DNA of 64,000 nucleotides from CAYUPI01 sp964446585 (GTDB lineage: Bacteria; Verrucomicrobiota; Verrucomicrobiia; Limisphaerales; UBA8199), in contig CAYUPI010000004.1 in the NCBI GenBank assembly GCA_964446585.1, positions 1 to 64,000 of the forward strand, given 5' to 3'. A model generated the notes under the pieces. That model made no database searches, was not told the DNA's origin, and was given only the letters and a program-made list of their open reading frames with translations. Position numbers and translations under genes: made by a program. Position 1 is the first letter of the stretch; each line of letters starts with the position of its first letter. Below, one piece after another: positions 36,893 through 44,775 of this stretch.

Positions 36893-36959
36893 CTGCCTGC
36901 CGTTGATAAACCTCTCATTGCAAGCGCCTTCGTCTCCAGGCAAAGCGCAGTTGGAAAAC

Positions 36960-36989
36960 TGTAAGGATTGGAGGGAGCAAAACTACCTA
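36960..36989 (+). promoter_or_regulatory. ECF-type promoter of msrBA (weaker -10)
   Basis: -35 TGTAAGG (36960-36966), spacer 16 nt, -10 CTACCTA (36983-36989), which matches CGACCAA at 5 of 7 positions. The msrBA start lies about 70 nt downstream. Confidence 0.5.
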
Positions 36990-37061
36990 CCTATGGAGCT
37001 TCCGGAGAAATTCGAGAGCCCAAAGTCTTAACTGTAATTTGAAGTGAAAGGTCAAATTTGT

Positions 37062-38138
37062 ATGTCCTCGCTAAGAATCGCAGCCATAATGATAGCCGTC
37101 GTGCTGGCGGTGGGTCTTACCGCATTGGTAAAGCATGGTCGTGCAAAATCGGCAGAACCGCCTGCTTTTGAAGCTGAAAGAATGAAGGGATTCAGAAAGC
37201 CTGCTCAAGCGGAACTCAAAAAGAAATTGTCCTCGGAGCAATTTATAGTAACGCAGCAATGCGGCACAGAGCCGCCATTTCACAATGCATACTGGGACAA
37301 TCATAAGCCCGGGATTTACGTCGATGTTGTCTCGGGTGAGCCTCTGTTCAGTTCCCTGAACAAGTTCGATTCGGGAACGGGTTGGCCGAGTTTCACTCAA
37401 CCATTAAAGGGAGCCGACGTGGTCGAGAAGAAGGACTCGACGTTCGGAATGGCTCGGACAGAGGTGCGTTCGAAAATGGCAGATTCGCATCTTGGCCATG
37501 TCTTCGATGACGGACCAGCCGACAAAGGGGGCCTGCGCTACTGCATCAATTCCGCCGCGCTGAAATTCATTCCTGTTGAGGAAATGGATCAGGCCGGCTA
37601 TGGCGAGTATCTGGAACCGTTTGTGCAAGCCGGTCTGATAACGGCACCGGTGCATGAGACGGCAATCCTCGCCGGCGGTTGCTTTTGGGGAATGGAAGAA
37701 ATCATTCGCAAGATTCCCGGCGTGCTGAAAACTACAGTTGGCTATTCCGGGGGAAAAACTGCAAACCCGACTTATGAGGAAGTGAGCACCGGTAGCACGG
37801 GCCACGCCGAATCGATTCAAGTCGAGTTTGATTCTACGCGGTTAACCTATCAGACGTTACTCGATTATTTCTTCCGAATGCACGACCCGACGACGTTGAA
37901 TCGGCAACACAATGATGTGGGCACGCAATATCGCTCAGCCATATTTTACACAACCGAGGCTCAGAAAAAGACTGCCGAGGCAGTCAAGGCACGCTGGGAT
38001 AAATCTGGAAAGATCGGCCGGCCAATTACGACAGAAATAACGGCCTCTGGTAAATTCTATCCAGCTGAAGATTATCACCAGAAATATTTGGTGAAACATC
38101 CCGGCGGTTATACCTGTCACGTTTTGCGGGACCCTTAA
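37062..38138 (+). CDS. msrBA: Exported bifunctional methionine sulfoxide reductase MsrB-MsrA
   Basis: 358 aa from the ATG at 37062, which has AAAGG about 10 nt upstream; a GTG six codons earlier is possible. One N-terminal hydrophobic helix (AAIMIAVVLAVGLTALV) suggests export or membrane anchoring. MsrB domain (about 50-185): catalytic Cys161 in RYCINSAAL, a likely resolving Cys67 in TQQCGTEPPF, but no zinc CxxC pair (the place reads VDVVSGEPLF). MsrA domain (about 198-358): GGCFWG with Cys207. The pair reduces both methionine sulfoxide isomers, here probably in the envelope. A TGTAAGG site stands upstream. Confidence 0.93.
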   Translation: MSSLRIAAIMIAVVLAVGLTALVKHGRAKSAEPPAFEAERMKGFRKPAQAELKKKLSSEQFIVTQQCGTEPPFHNAYWDNHKPGIYVDVVSGEPLFSSLNKFDSGTGWPSFTQPLKGADVVEKKDSTFGMARTEVRSKMADSHLGHVFDDGPADKGGLRYCINSAALKFIPVEEMDQAGYGEYLEPFVQAGLITAPVHETAILAGGCFWGMEEIIRKIPGVLKTTVGYSGGKTANPTYEEVSTGSTGHAESIQVEFDSTRLTYQTLLDYFFRMHDPTTLNRQHNDVGTQYRSAIFYTTEAQKKTAEAVKARWDKSGKIGRPITTEITASGKFYPAEDYHQKYLVKHPGGYTCHVLRDP

Positions 38139-38142
38139 GCGC

Positions 38143-38217
38143 GTAGCGACGACGTGAGGAGGCGGGTGCCGTTTCGCCAGCCCTTCGATGAATCCGCCTC
38201 CTCACTTCGGCGGCTAC
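38143..38217. repeat. Palindromic repeat, copy 3
   Basis: Arms at 38143-38166 and 38194-38217 with two mismatches around a 27-nt loop. It lies 5 bp after the msrBA stop and just before the promoter of the DM13 gene, where it could end transcription. Confidence 0.88.
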
Positions 38218-38227
38218 GGCGCGAGGC

Positions 38228-38256
38228 TGTAAGGATTGGCTGCGATTCTCGACCAA
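38228..38256 (+). promoter_or_regulatory. ECF-type promoter of the DM13-like gene
   Basis: -35 TGTAAGG (38228-38234), spacer 15 nt, -10 CGACCAA (38250-38256); gene start at 38327. Confidence 0.75.
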
Positions 38257-38326
38257 TTTTCGCGTCGCTCAAGGCACATAAGAGCCGCGAGCGAAGACAA
38301 ACGCAAAAGCTAAATCGAAAAACAAA

Positions 38327-38722
38327 ATGAAAAAAACACTAATCACATCGTTCACCGCACTGGCTCTGTTCGTCGCGAGCAGCGCGTTAGCCGAAGACAT
38401 GCACAAGAGCACCAAGTTCGCCGGCCCGAAGGCAAACACTGGAACCGTCACCCATACCGTTGTGGATGGGAAAAACGTTCTCACCCTGTCCGACGACTTC
38501 AAAGTTCCGGGAACGCCCGATCCGCACTGGCAAGTGGTGGACTCCAAAGGCAACACTTACCTGTTGCAGAAGCTCAGTATCAAGGGCGACAAAATCAATC
38601 GGAGCATCACGTTGCCCGCTTACGTACAGGACGTGAGCAAGGTGCAGATTTGGTGCGCTTGGGCGGAGGTGGTCCTCGGCGAAGCTTCGTTCAGCCAACC
38701 CGTTCAGATTAGCAGCCGCTAG
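38327..38722 (+). CDS. Secreted DM13-like protein
   Basis: 131 aa. Signal peptide MKKTLITSFTALALFVASSALA. The mature part HTVVDGKNVLTLSDDFKV, GTPDPHWQVVDSKG and VQIWCAWAEVVLGEASF fits the DM13 fold, a small beta-sandwich proposed to carry electrons through a conserved Cys. A single Cys (IWCAW) is present. It follows a TGTAAGG/CGACCAA promoter and is closed by a strong terminator, so it is transcribed alone. Periplasmic redox role is inferred. Confidence 0.78.
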   Translation: MKKTLITSFTALALFVASSALAEDMHKSTKFAGPKANTGTVTHTVVDGKNVLTLSDDFKVPGTPDPHWQVVDSKGNTYLLQKLSIKGDKINRSITLPAYVQDVSKVQIWCAWAEVVLGEASFSQPVQISSR

Positions 38723-38746
38723 TCCCCGATTACAATATCCCTCAGG

Positions 38747-38774
38747 CCCCGACCTCTTACAGGTCGGGGTTTTT
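38747..38774 (+). terminator. Rho-independent terminator after the DM13-like gene
   Basis: 9-bp perfect stem CCCCGACCT / AGGTCGGGG with a 5-nt loop CTTAC, followed by TTTTTCTTT. Confidence 0.92.
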
Positions 38775-38798
38775 CTTTCGGCAGTTCTTTGCCACAAT

Positions 38799-39899
38799 TT
38801 AGAGAACCACGCTCCGGCCTTGCTTTTCCCTCGCGAAGAAGTTAATCGCCGTTCCGCTCGGCAGGTTGTGTTCACGAAGAACGCTTTGAACAATTCCTAG
38901 ACTGTTATTTCCGTCGAACAGCAGCAGGTCAATGTATGCGAATTGGCTGCCAAACGCGCCGCCCAGCAGGCGACCACTCCGGGCTTTTTTCAGGGCTTGG
39001 TTGAGCGACTCTTCGATTGCAGTTCTTTCGTTGACCAATTCCTCCACTTTGCGAAAAAAAGCACAATCAATTGTCACAAATACGTAGTCCGCACCAGTGC
39101 CTGCCAATGGGTCTTCGAGTTGCCCTTCGGCACGGTAGTATTCAGTTAGGAGATTCGGATGCATCGTGCTGCCTGTGATTATGTCATCTCGGAGAAATCG
39201 GTTTGCTCGCTCCTTCCGGCTGTACACGATTGCCGCCTCTCCCGGCGGTAGTTTCTCCCAGCCCTTTTCGGTCTCAACTTTCTTCACGAATTCGTAAAGC
39301 TCTTTGAGCGGAATTGCGTCAGCCAGGCGCTTGTTATTAAGCTTGATTTCGCCGATCCATTGGCCAGTTCCGAATTCGCCCAATACCTCGTCCAGAAAGA
39401 GAAAAAGCGGAGACGCCCGTTCCTTTTCACTCAGCCTGTCAAACAGCGGGTGCCAAACTGTGATATCAATCTTCTGCGACTCGGTATCAACTACAGGTGT
39501 GAGCCAAAATTCCATCGGATCCAATTTTTGTCCCCCGATTTCCATCCGAATGCCTTCGATCGAGCCTGGTTGGCGCGATGCATAAAATGTCCACCCTTCA
39601 AGGTTTGGAGCACAACTCACGCAATAAATCGCAAATAGTTGTCTGTGCAGCACGCCCTCACCCGAAAGCGTGAACGAATGGCCGCTGCCTTCACCCGGGC
39701 CGAAGACCCACGCAAGGCCGGGGAACAATTCCCCAACCTTATCGCTGACCTCGCCGGCCAGACTGGGGCAATTGCCAGCTTCGATTGTCTCGTAAAATCT
39801 ATGCGCTGATCGTGCGAACCATGCCCAGAATTGGTCAGCGCGTGTTTTCAACGTCGTTTCCGCCAGCGGGGCGGAACGCTTTTTGAAAAACGAAAGCAC
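38799..39899 (-). CDS. Hypothetical protein (DUF695-like layout)
   Basis: 366 aa from a GTG at 39899; a TTG at 39923 is also possible, and longer frames run into the promoter and start of the divergent GMC gene. The N-terminal part (QFWAWFARSAHRFYETIEAG) and the middle (EGWTFYASRQPGSIEGIRME, LDPMEFWLTPVVD, DITVWHPLFD, FLDEVLGEFGTGQWIGEI) resemble a family of cytoplasmic proteins of unknown function that I recall as sharing a FWxWF start. No signal peptide, no known catalytic motif. The last 80 residues include GTGADYVFVTIDCAFFRKVEE and may form a regulatory domain. Confidence 0.7.
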   Translation of the reverse strand: MLSFFKKRSAPLAETTLKTRADQFWAWFARSAHRFYETIEAGNCPSLAGEVSDKVGELFPGLAWVFGPGEGSGHSFTLSGEGVLHRQLFAIYCVSCAPNLEGWTFYASRQPGSIEGIRMEIGGQKLDPMEFWLTPVVDTESQKIDITVWHPLFDRLSEKERASPLFLFLDEVLGEFGTGQWIGEIKLNNKRLADAIPLKELYEFVKKVETEKGWEKLPPGEAAIVYSRKERANRFLRDDIITGSTMHPNLLTEYYRAEGQLEDPLAGTGADYVFVTIDCAFFRKVEELVNERTAIEESLNQALKKARSGRLLGGAFGSQFAYIDLLLFDGNNSLGIVQSVLREHNLPSGTAINFFAREKQGRSVVL

Positions 39900-39962
39900 G
39901 GTCGCCAGTTTAGCTCTGAGCAAATTATAGCCAAGCGAACTCCTCGGTGTCTCGGTGTTTTT

Positions 39963-39991
39963 TGTAAGGGTTCGTCTCTTCCTCCGACCAA
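39963..39991 (+). promoter_or_regulatory. ECF-type promoter of the GMC oxidoreductase gene
   Basis: -35 TGTAAGG (39963-39969), spacer 15 nt, -10 CGACCAA (39985-39991). The ATG is at 40000, so the mRNA may start at or next to the start codon. Confidence 0.75.
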
Positions 39992-39999
39992 CCCCCGTC

Positions 40000-41652
40000 A
40001 TGAGCGACCATTTCGATGTCATCATCATCGGCACCGGCGCCGGCGGCGGGAGTTTGGTCCATCGCCTGGCCGGGAGCGGAAAGCGCATCCTTGTCCTGGA
40101 GCGCGGCCCTTTTCTTCCGCGCGAAAAGGACAACTGGAGCTATCACGGCTCATTCAAGTATTACTCTTCCGAGGTCATGTACAACAAGGACGGTGGGGAA
40201 ATCCGGCCGGGCTTCAGCTATTTCGTCGGGGGCAACACGAAGGTGTATGGCGCGGCGCTGTTCCGGTTGCGCGAAAGGGACTTTGAATCATTTCGGCATC
40301 GCGACGGAATTTCGTCCGAGTGGCCTATCAAATATCGCGATTGGGAGCCGTATTACACACAAGCGGAGGAACTTTACCAGGTGCACGGGAAGGCGGGGGA
40401 AGATCCGACGGAGCCATGGCGCTCCAGAGAGTATCCCTTCCCGCCGATTAGCCACGAGCCGCGAATCAAAGAAGTGTTCGAAATCCTCACCGCGCGCGGC
40501 ATGAAACCCTATCCCGCCCCGATGGGAGTGCGGATCAATGAGGCAATGATGCACCTCAGTCAATGCATCCGTTGCGACACATGCGACGGTTATCCTTGCC
40601 TGGTCGGGGCGAAATCAGACGCGGAGGTCAGTGCGGTCCGGCCGGCTTTGAAAGAGCCGAACATCACGCTTATCACCGAGGCCAAGGTGCTGCGATTGCA
40701 CACAAGTGCGTCGGGCCGTGAAGTCACGGGAGTGGTCGCGCAAGTCAAAGGCGAGACTCGAGTTTTTCGCGGCGATATCGTGGTCGTTTCGTGTGGCGCT
40801 GTGAATTCGTCCGCGCTGTTGTTGCGCTCGGCGAACGACAAGCATCCGCGCGGACTGGCGAATAATTCCTCGGGCTTGGTGGGGCGCAACTTGATGAAGC
40901 ACGTTCTCGGCTCGCTCGTCGGCGTTTCCACGCTCAAATCGAATCCCTCGAAGTTCCAAAAGACCATGGCGATCAACGATTTTTATTGGGGCGAGCCGGG
41001 CTACGAATTTCCTATGGGGAACATCCAACTCATGGGCAAAACGGTCATCGAGGGCCTTCGCGGTTACGAGGACAAATACGCGCCGCTCACGATTGAGGAG
41101 GTCGCGAAGAACTCGATTGACTGGTGGCTCACGACGGAGGACTTGCCCGAGGCGAAGAACCAGGTGCGGGTCGATGGGGACGAGCGCATTGTCGTTGATT
41201 ACACGGAAAACAACTCTGAGCCATTTGATCGCCTGGTCGAGCGCTGGAAGGGAATCCTGAAGGAAATCGGCTGCGGCTGTCATATCGTGCCGCAGGCAAA
41301 TTACTTCACGCCCAAGTCCGGTTATTTCACGACAAAAATGCCGATGCACAGTCTTGGCCACCAGGTCGGAACGTGCAAATTTGGCAAAGATCCGGCCACG
41401 TCTGTGCTCGACCTGAATTGCCGCGCACACGACCTGGACAATCTTTACGTCGTGGATGGCAGTTTCTTTGTCTCAAGTGGCGCGGTTAATCCGACGCTGA
41501 CAATCATCGCGAACGCCTTGCGCGTGGGGGATCATCTGCTGGAGCGGCTTGGCGTTCACGTAGCCGCCGACGTGAGGAGGCGGAAAACGGAGGAGAATTC
41601 AGACCGCCTCGTTACCTCGGCGGCTACAACAGAAATGGCAGCTATCGCATGA
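40000..41652 (+). CDS. GMC-family FAD oxidoreductase
   Basis: 550 aa from MSDHFDVIIIGTGAGGG, chosen over an upstream Met because the latter lies in the promoter. FAD-binding GTGAGGGSLVHRLA at the N-terminus; a Cys-rich stretch CIRCDTCDGYPC about residue 190; C-terminal GMC block HSLGHQVGTCKFG, NLYVVDGSFFVSSGAVNPTLT. Such enzymes oxidise alcohols or sugars using FAD. The C-terminal 30 residues are encoded by a palindromic repeat (41560-41627) and read VAADVRRRK. The stop overlaps the next gene by 4 bp (ATGA). Under an ECF-type promoter. Confidence 0.9.
   Translation: MSDHFDVIIIGTGAGGGSLVHRLAGSGKRILVLERGPFLPREKDNWSYHGSFKYYSSEVMYNKDGGEIRPGFSYFVGGNTKVYGAALFRLRERDFESFRHRDGISSEWPIKYRDWEPYYTQAEELYQVHGKAGEDPTEPWRSREYPFPPISHEPRIKEVFEILTARGMKPYPAPMGVRINEAMMHLSQCIRCDTCDGYPCLVGAKSDAEVSAVRPALKEPNITLITEAKVLRLHTSASGREVTGVVAQVKGETRVFRGDIVVVSCGAVNSSALLLRSANDKHPRGLANNSSGLVGRNLMKHVLGSLVGVSTLKSNPSKFQKTMAINDFYWGEPGYEFPMGNIQLMGKTVIEGLRGYEDKYAPLTIEEVAKNSIDWWLTTEDLPEAKNQVRVDGDERIVVDYTENNSEPFDRLVERWKGILKEIGCGCHIVPQANYFTPKSGYFTTKMPMHSLGHQVGTCKFGKDPATSVLDLNCRAHDLDNLYVVDGSFFVSSGAVNPTLTIIANALRVGDHLLERLGVHVAADVRRRKTEENSDRLVTSAATTEMAAIA
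41560..41627. repeat. Palindromic repeat, copy 4, inside GMC CDS
   Basis: Arms GTAGCCGCCGACGTGAG... (41560-41583) and its imperfect complement ending GGCGGCTAC (41604-41627). It encodes most of the C-terminal tail of the GMC protein in frame. Confidence 0.88.
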
Positions 41653-42371
41653 CTTCTTACTCGCTCGCAGGCAAAGTGACCATCATCACTGGCGCAATCG
41701 GAAACCTGGGCATGGCGACAGCCCGGACTTTTCACCAAGCGGGAGCAAAGATGGTGCTGGTAGATCGTTCGCAAGACCGCATTCGTGACGCGTTCAAGGA
41801 CATGGCGGACTCCGAAGATCATTTACTGGCCGGCGGGGTTGACCTCTCTAACCCCGAATCGCTCGCCAAAATGGTAGAACAGACTCTCGCAAAATTCGGT
41901 CGGGTGGACGTGCTAGTCAACACGGTGGGCGGGTATCGCGGGGGCAAGCCGGCGCATGCTGCCGATCTCGCCGATTGGGATTTCCTTTTTAATATCAACC
42001 TGCGCACGACTCTGCTTTGCTGTCGCGCGGTCATTCCGCAAATGCTCAAGCAGGGAAGTGGCAAGATTATCAATGTCGCGAGTCGCGACGGACTGCACGG
42101 GAACGCGGGCTACGCGGCATACAGCGCCTCCAAGAGCGCCGTGCTGCGCCTGACCGAATCTCTGGCCGACGAGCTGAAACCCTCGAACATCAATGTGAAC
42201 TGTATCATGCCCGGAACGATTGATACTCCGCAAAACCGGGCTGCCATACCCAACGGCGATTTCAGCAAATGGGTCGAGCCGCAGGCGATTGCCGAGGTGA
42301 TCGCCTTCCTGGCCTCGGACGCCTCACGCGCGATCACTGGTGCGGCGGTACCCGTTTACGGAAAAGGCTGA
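41649..42371 (+). CDS. Short-chain dehydrogenase/reductase
   Basis: 240 aa. Cofactor-binding TGAIGNLGMATA, NTVGG in place of NNAG, Ser of NVASRDGLHGNAG and the catalytic YSASK. The protein ends in ITGAAVPVYGKG. It overlaps the GMC gene by ATGA and so is co-expressed; the two could act in sequence on one alcohol or sugar substrate, but no substrate can be read from sequence. Confidence 0.88.
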   Translation: MTSYSLAGKVTIITGAIGNLGMATARTFHQAGAKMVLVDRSQDRIRDAFKDMADSEDHLLAGGVDLSNPESLAKMVEQTLAKFGRVDVLVNTVGGYRGGKPAHAADLADWDFLFNINLRTTLLCCRAVIPQMLKQGSGKIINVASRDGLHGNAGYAAYSASKSAVLRLTESLADELKPSNINVNCIMPGTIDTPQNRAAIPNGDFSKWVEPQAIAEVIAFLASDASRAITGAAVPVYGKG

Positions 42372-42543
42372 GTAATCCAGCCGACTTCGCTCGGCACAGG
42401 CCCTTTCCAGTAGTGGATCGCCACTGAATATACCCGCGGAAGATAGGTGAACTGCCGATCAGAAATATCGCCGGCCACTCCCCAGTAGCCGTTCAGCCCG
42501 GCGGCGTCCCTCCAAAGCTACTGACGGCTTCGCCAATTTCCCC

Positions 42544-42573
42544 TGTAAGGTTCCTGCCGGCCCGCTCGTCCAA
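42544..42573 (+). promoter_or_regulatory. ECF-type promoter of the spondin-domain gene
   Basis: -35 TGTAAGG (42544-42550), spacer 16 nt, -10 CGTCCAA (42567-42573). The ATG at 42579 is only 5 nt beyond the -10, so the transcript is probably leaderless. Confidence 0.7.
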
Positions 42574-42578
42574 CCCTC

Positions 42579-43439
42579 ATGAAGAAATTAGTATTCTCTC
42601 TGGCAGCAATCGTTCTGGCCAGCGGCGACAAAGCGCGAGCCGACTCCTCGGACCCGGTCGAAATCACCAGCTTCAAAATTTCCGCCGATCAGGCGACATT
42701 GGAATGGACCGGCGGCCGGCCAAGTTACCAGGTGCAGACCTGCAGCGACCTCAATGGCACTTGGTCGAATGTGGGCACCCCTACCACGAATATGAACGCT
42801 ACCGTCCCTGCGCCCGGCGAGCGCGCATTTTTTCGGGTCGTGGCAGATTACAACGCGCTCTACCAAGTGGTCTTCAGTGCCACTTGGAGCCAGATCACTC
42901 ATCCGGCGGGCTGGACCACTAATGCTCATTGGTCAGGGCTGGTCGGAGGCGCCCATGGCGCGGCAGTGCACTTTTTTCGGCAAGGCGAAACCGCCAGCGA
43001 GGGCATTCGCCTGATGGCCGAACAGGGCCAAAAGACGCAATTGCTGGCCGAGGTGGGCGCCGCCATCACCAATGAGACTGCCGATTTTCAGCTTTCCGGC
43101 GGCGGCATCCGGCCCAGTCCAGGCAGCGTGACCCTCACATTTCCACAGCCGATGCGGCGCGATTTTCCATTGGTCACTCTCTGTTCAATGGTCGCTCCCA
43201 GTCCGGATTGGTTCGTTGGAGTGGACAGTTTCAACATGCTCACTAACGGCCAATGGATCACTAACATAACCGTCACACTCTACTCCAACGACGCAGGCAC
43301 CGACAGCGGTCTGACCTACGAGGCTCCGGATCAACCCACGATCCCACGCAATGTCGTTACCCAGCACACTGGATTTCCGGCTTTACAAAATGGCGTCATC
43401 GTTCCCTTCGGGACCTTTACTTTCACACGGCTCGACTAA
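42579..43439 (+). CDS. Secreted spondin_N-domain protein
   Basis: 286 aa. Signal peptide MKKLVFSLAAIVLASGDKARA; a short beta domain (YQVQTCSDLNGTWSNVGTP, residues 45-90), then a spondin N-terminal domain: YQVVFSATWSQITHPAGW, HWSGLVGGAHGAAVHFFR, GETASEGIRLMAEQG, DWFVGVDSFNM and YSNDAGTDSGLTYEAP. These blocks are the standard ones of F-spondin/reelin-type domains, known in bacteria as extracellular proteins of unknown role. No anchor is seen. Under an ECF-type promoter. Confidence 0.87.
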   Translation: MKKLVFSLAAIVLASGDKARADSSDPVEITSFKISADQATLEWTGGRPSYQVQTCSDLNGTWSNVGTPTTNMNATVPAPGERAFFRVVADYNALYQVVFSATWSQITHPAGWTTNAHWSGLVGGAHGAAVHFFRQGETASEGIRLMAEQGQKTQLLAEVGAAITNETADFQLSGGGIRPSPGSVTLTFPQPMRRDFPLVTLCSMVAPSPDWFVGVDSFNMLTNGQWITNITVTLYSNDAGTDSGLTYEAPDQPTIPRNVVTQHTGFPALQNGVIVPFGTFTFTRLD

Positions 43440-43543
43440 AGCCGAACGATTCAGTAGGTTTTAGGAGCACGCGCGCCCTGGCGCGGGTCCAGAACCCGCT
43501 GTACCCATCAGTGTTTAAGGCCGCTGCCAACTGGCGCTTCGCG

Positions 43544-43572
43544 TGTAAGGAACGCAGACTTCTTTCGACTAA
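43544..43572 (+). promoter_or_regulatory. ECF-type promoter of the DUF1622/Rieske cluster
   Basis: -35 TGTAAGG (43544-43550), spacer 15 nt, -10 CGACTAA (43566-43572). ATG of the first gene at 43584, 11 nt on. Confidence 0.75.
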
Positions 43573-43583
43573 TCAGTCAAGCA

Positions 43584-43997
43584 ATGGCCTATCTTCACCA
43601 TGCCAGTTTGGGAATCGGAGTGCTCGGAGTCTTGGTCATCGTTTTTGGCGTCGCCGGTGGGCTAGCGCGTTTTCTCCGTGCAGAACTGCTCGCCTTTCGA
43701 GGTCAGGAAGTTGAACCAGACCGGAAGCACCTTCGCCATGTCCTTGGTTACTACCTGTTGCTCGGATTGGAGTTTCTGATCGCTGCCGACATCATTGACA
43801 CCTTAATGAAACCTAGCTTGCAGGACTTGATGGTGCTGGGTGCAATTGTGCTGATCCGCACGGTGATCAGTTACTCACTCAATTCAGAATTGAAGTCGGA
43901 ACATCAGATGCTCACCCCTTCCTTTGGCAGGCTTGCAGAGGACAGGCCGACTACCTCGTATGCGCCGGGAAATGGAGCCAAAGCGGGGTCGCTATGA
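43584..43997 (+). CDS. DUF1622 membrane protein
   Basis: 137 aa with three hydrophobic segments: IGVLGVLVIVFGVAGGLARF, HVLGYYLLLGLEFLIAADII and DLMVLGAIVLIRTVISYSLN. The ELLAFRG plus LGLEFLIAADIIDT pattern is that of DUF1622 proteins, inner-membrane proteins of unknown function. First gene of a run with 4-bp overlaps (its TGA overlaps the next ATG), led by an ECF-type promoter. Confidence 0.88.
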   Translation: MAYLHHASLGIGVLGVLVIVFGVAGGLARFLRAELLAFRGQEVEPDRKHLRHVLGYYLLLGLEFLIAADIIDTLMKPSLQDLMVLGAIVLIRTVISYSLNSELKSEHQMLTPSFGRLAEDRPTTSYAPGNGAKAGSL

Positions 43998-44272
43998 TAG
44001 CAGCAACGTTTCTGATTTTGTTGGGCTCATATCTTGCCTGTGGCTTTTTATTCGCCATTCCGTTTGCTTTGTTCGGAGTAAACCGCATTGACCCGCATGC
44101 GGCCCACGGTTCGTGGGGATTCCGTCTGCTCATCGTTCCAGGGGCGATGGCTTTTTGGCCAATGTTGCTCAAACGGTGGGTGAGTGGGGTTCACGAGCCA
44201 CCGGAGGAACGCAACGCGCACCGCCGAGCTTCAAATCCGAGTTCCGAAGTCCGAAATCCGATATTGCCATGA
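43994..44272 (+). CDS. Small two-helix membrane protein
   Basis: 92 aa. Two hydrophobic helices (FLILLGSYLACGFLFAIPFALF and LLIVPGAMAFWPMLLKRW) joined by GVNRIDPHAAHGSWGFR. The C-terminal tail (ASNPSSEVRNPI) is encoded by a heptamer array (44233-44260). It overlaps both neighbours by ATGA. Not recognised beyond that; its place in the cluster suggests a part in the membrane redox system. Confidence 0.75.
   Translation: MIAATFLILLGSYLACGFLFAIPFALFGVNRIDPHAAHGSWGFRLLIVPGAMAFWPMLLKRWVSGVHEPPEERNAHRRASNPSSEVRNPILP
44233..44260 (+). repeat. Heptamer array AAATCCG-AGTTCCG-AAGTCCG-AAATCCG
   Basis: Four contiguous 7-nt units within the 3' end of the two-helix membrane gene. Confidence 0.8.
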
Positions 44273-44760
44273 CTCGTCCCTTGCGCCAACGACACCGACG
44301 AATCGTCATCACGCTCGGTGTGTCGTTGCCTATTGGGTTCATCGTTGGAATCGCAGCACGCAGCCCTGTGCCGAGCATGGCATCGCTGCCGATTGAATCA
44401 CCAACTTTCTCGCGCGCGTCGGCGGCAACAGTTTGGGAGCGCGCGGACCTTTTCTCGAAAGAGACAATTCACGTCCGACTCCTTCGCGCGAGTGACAACA
44501 GCAGACGGTTTGCTTTGGAGCTGTCTGCGGTCAAGGAATTTGTGAAACCGGATTTGATTGTTTATTGGATCTCCGGTAATCCGGAAATCACAGGAAAACT
44601 GCCGGATAATGCGCTGCTGCTCGGAGCATTTAGTGCAAGCGCACTCTCATTGCCGGCGACCGCCGCGAGTGAGAGCGGTGCACTCGTGCTTTATAGTCTT
44701 GCCAACAACGAAATTGTGGCCGTTTCGAAACCCGTTCGCTTCGCCGATTCAATCAATTAG
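44269..44760 (+). CDS. Membrane-anchored periplasmic protein of the redox cluster
   Basis: 163 aa. Start ATG overlaps the previous stop. One N-terminal helix (IVITLGVSLPIGFIVGIAA), then a soluble domain LELSAVKEFVKPDLIVYWIS and KLPDNALLLGAFSASALSLP, likely outside the membrane. No family recognised. The gene precedes the ferric-reductase/Rieske gene by 15 bp. Confidence 0.75.
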   Translation: MTRPLRQRHRRIVITLGVSLPIGFIVGIAARSPVPSMASLPIESPTFSRASAATVWERADLFSKETIHVRLLRASDNSRRFALELSAVKEFVKPDLIVYWISGNPEITGKLPDNALLLGAFSASALSLPATAASESGALVLYSLANNEIVAVSKPVRFADSIN

Positions 44761-44775
44761 CGCTTCAGTAATACC

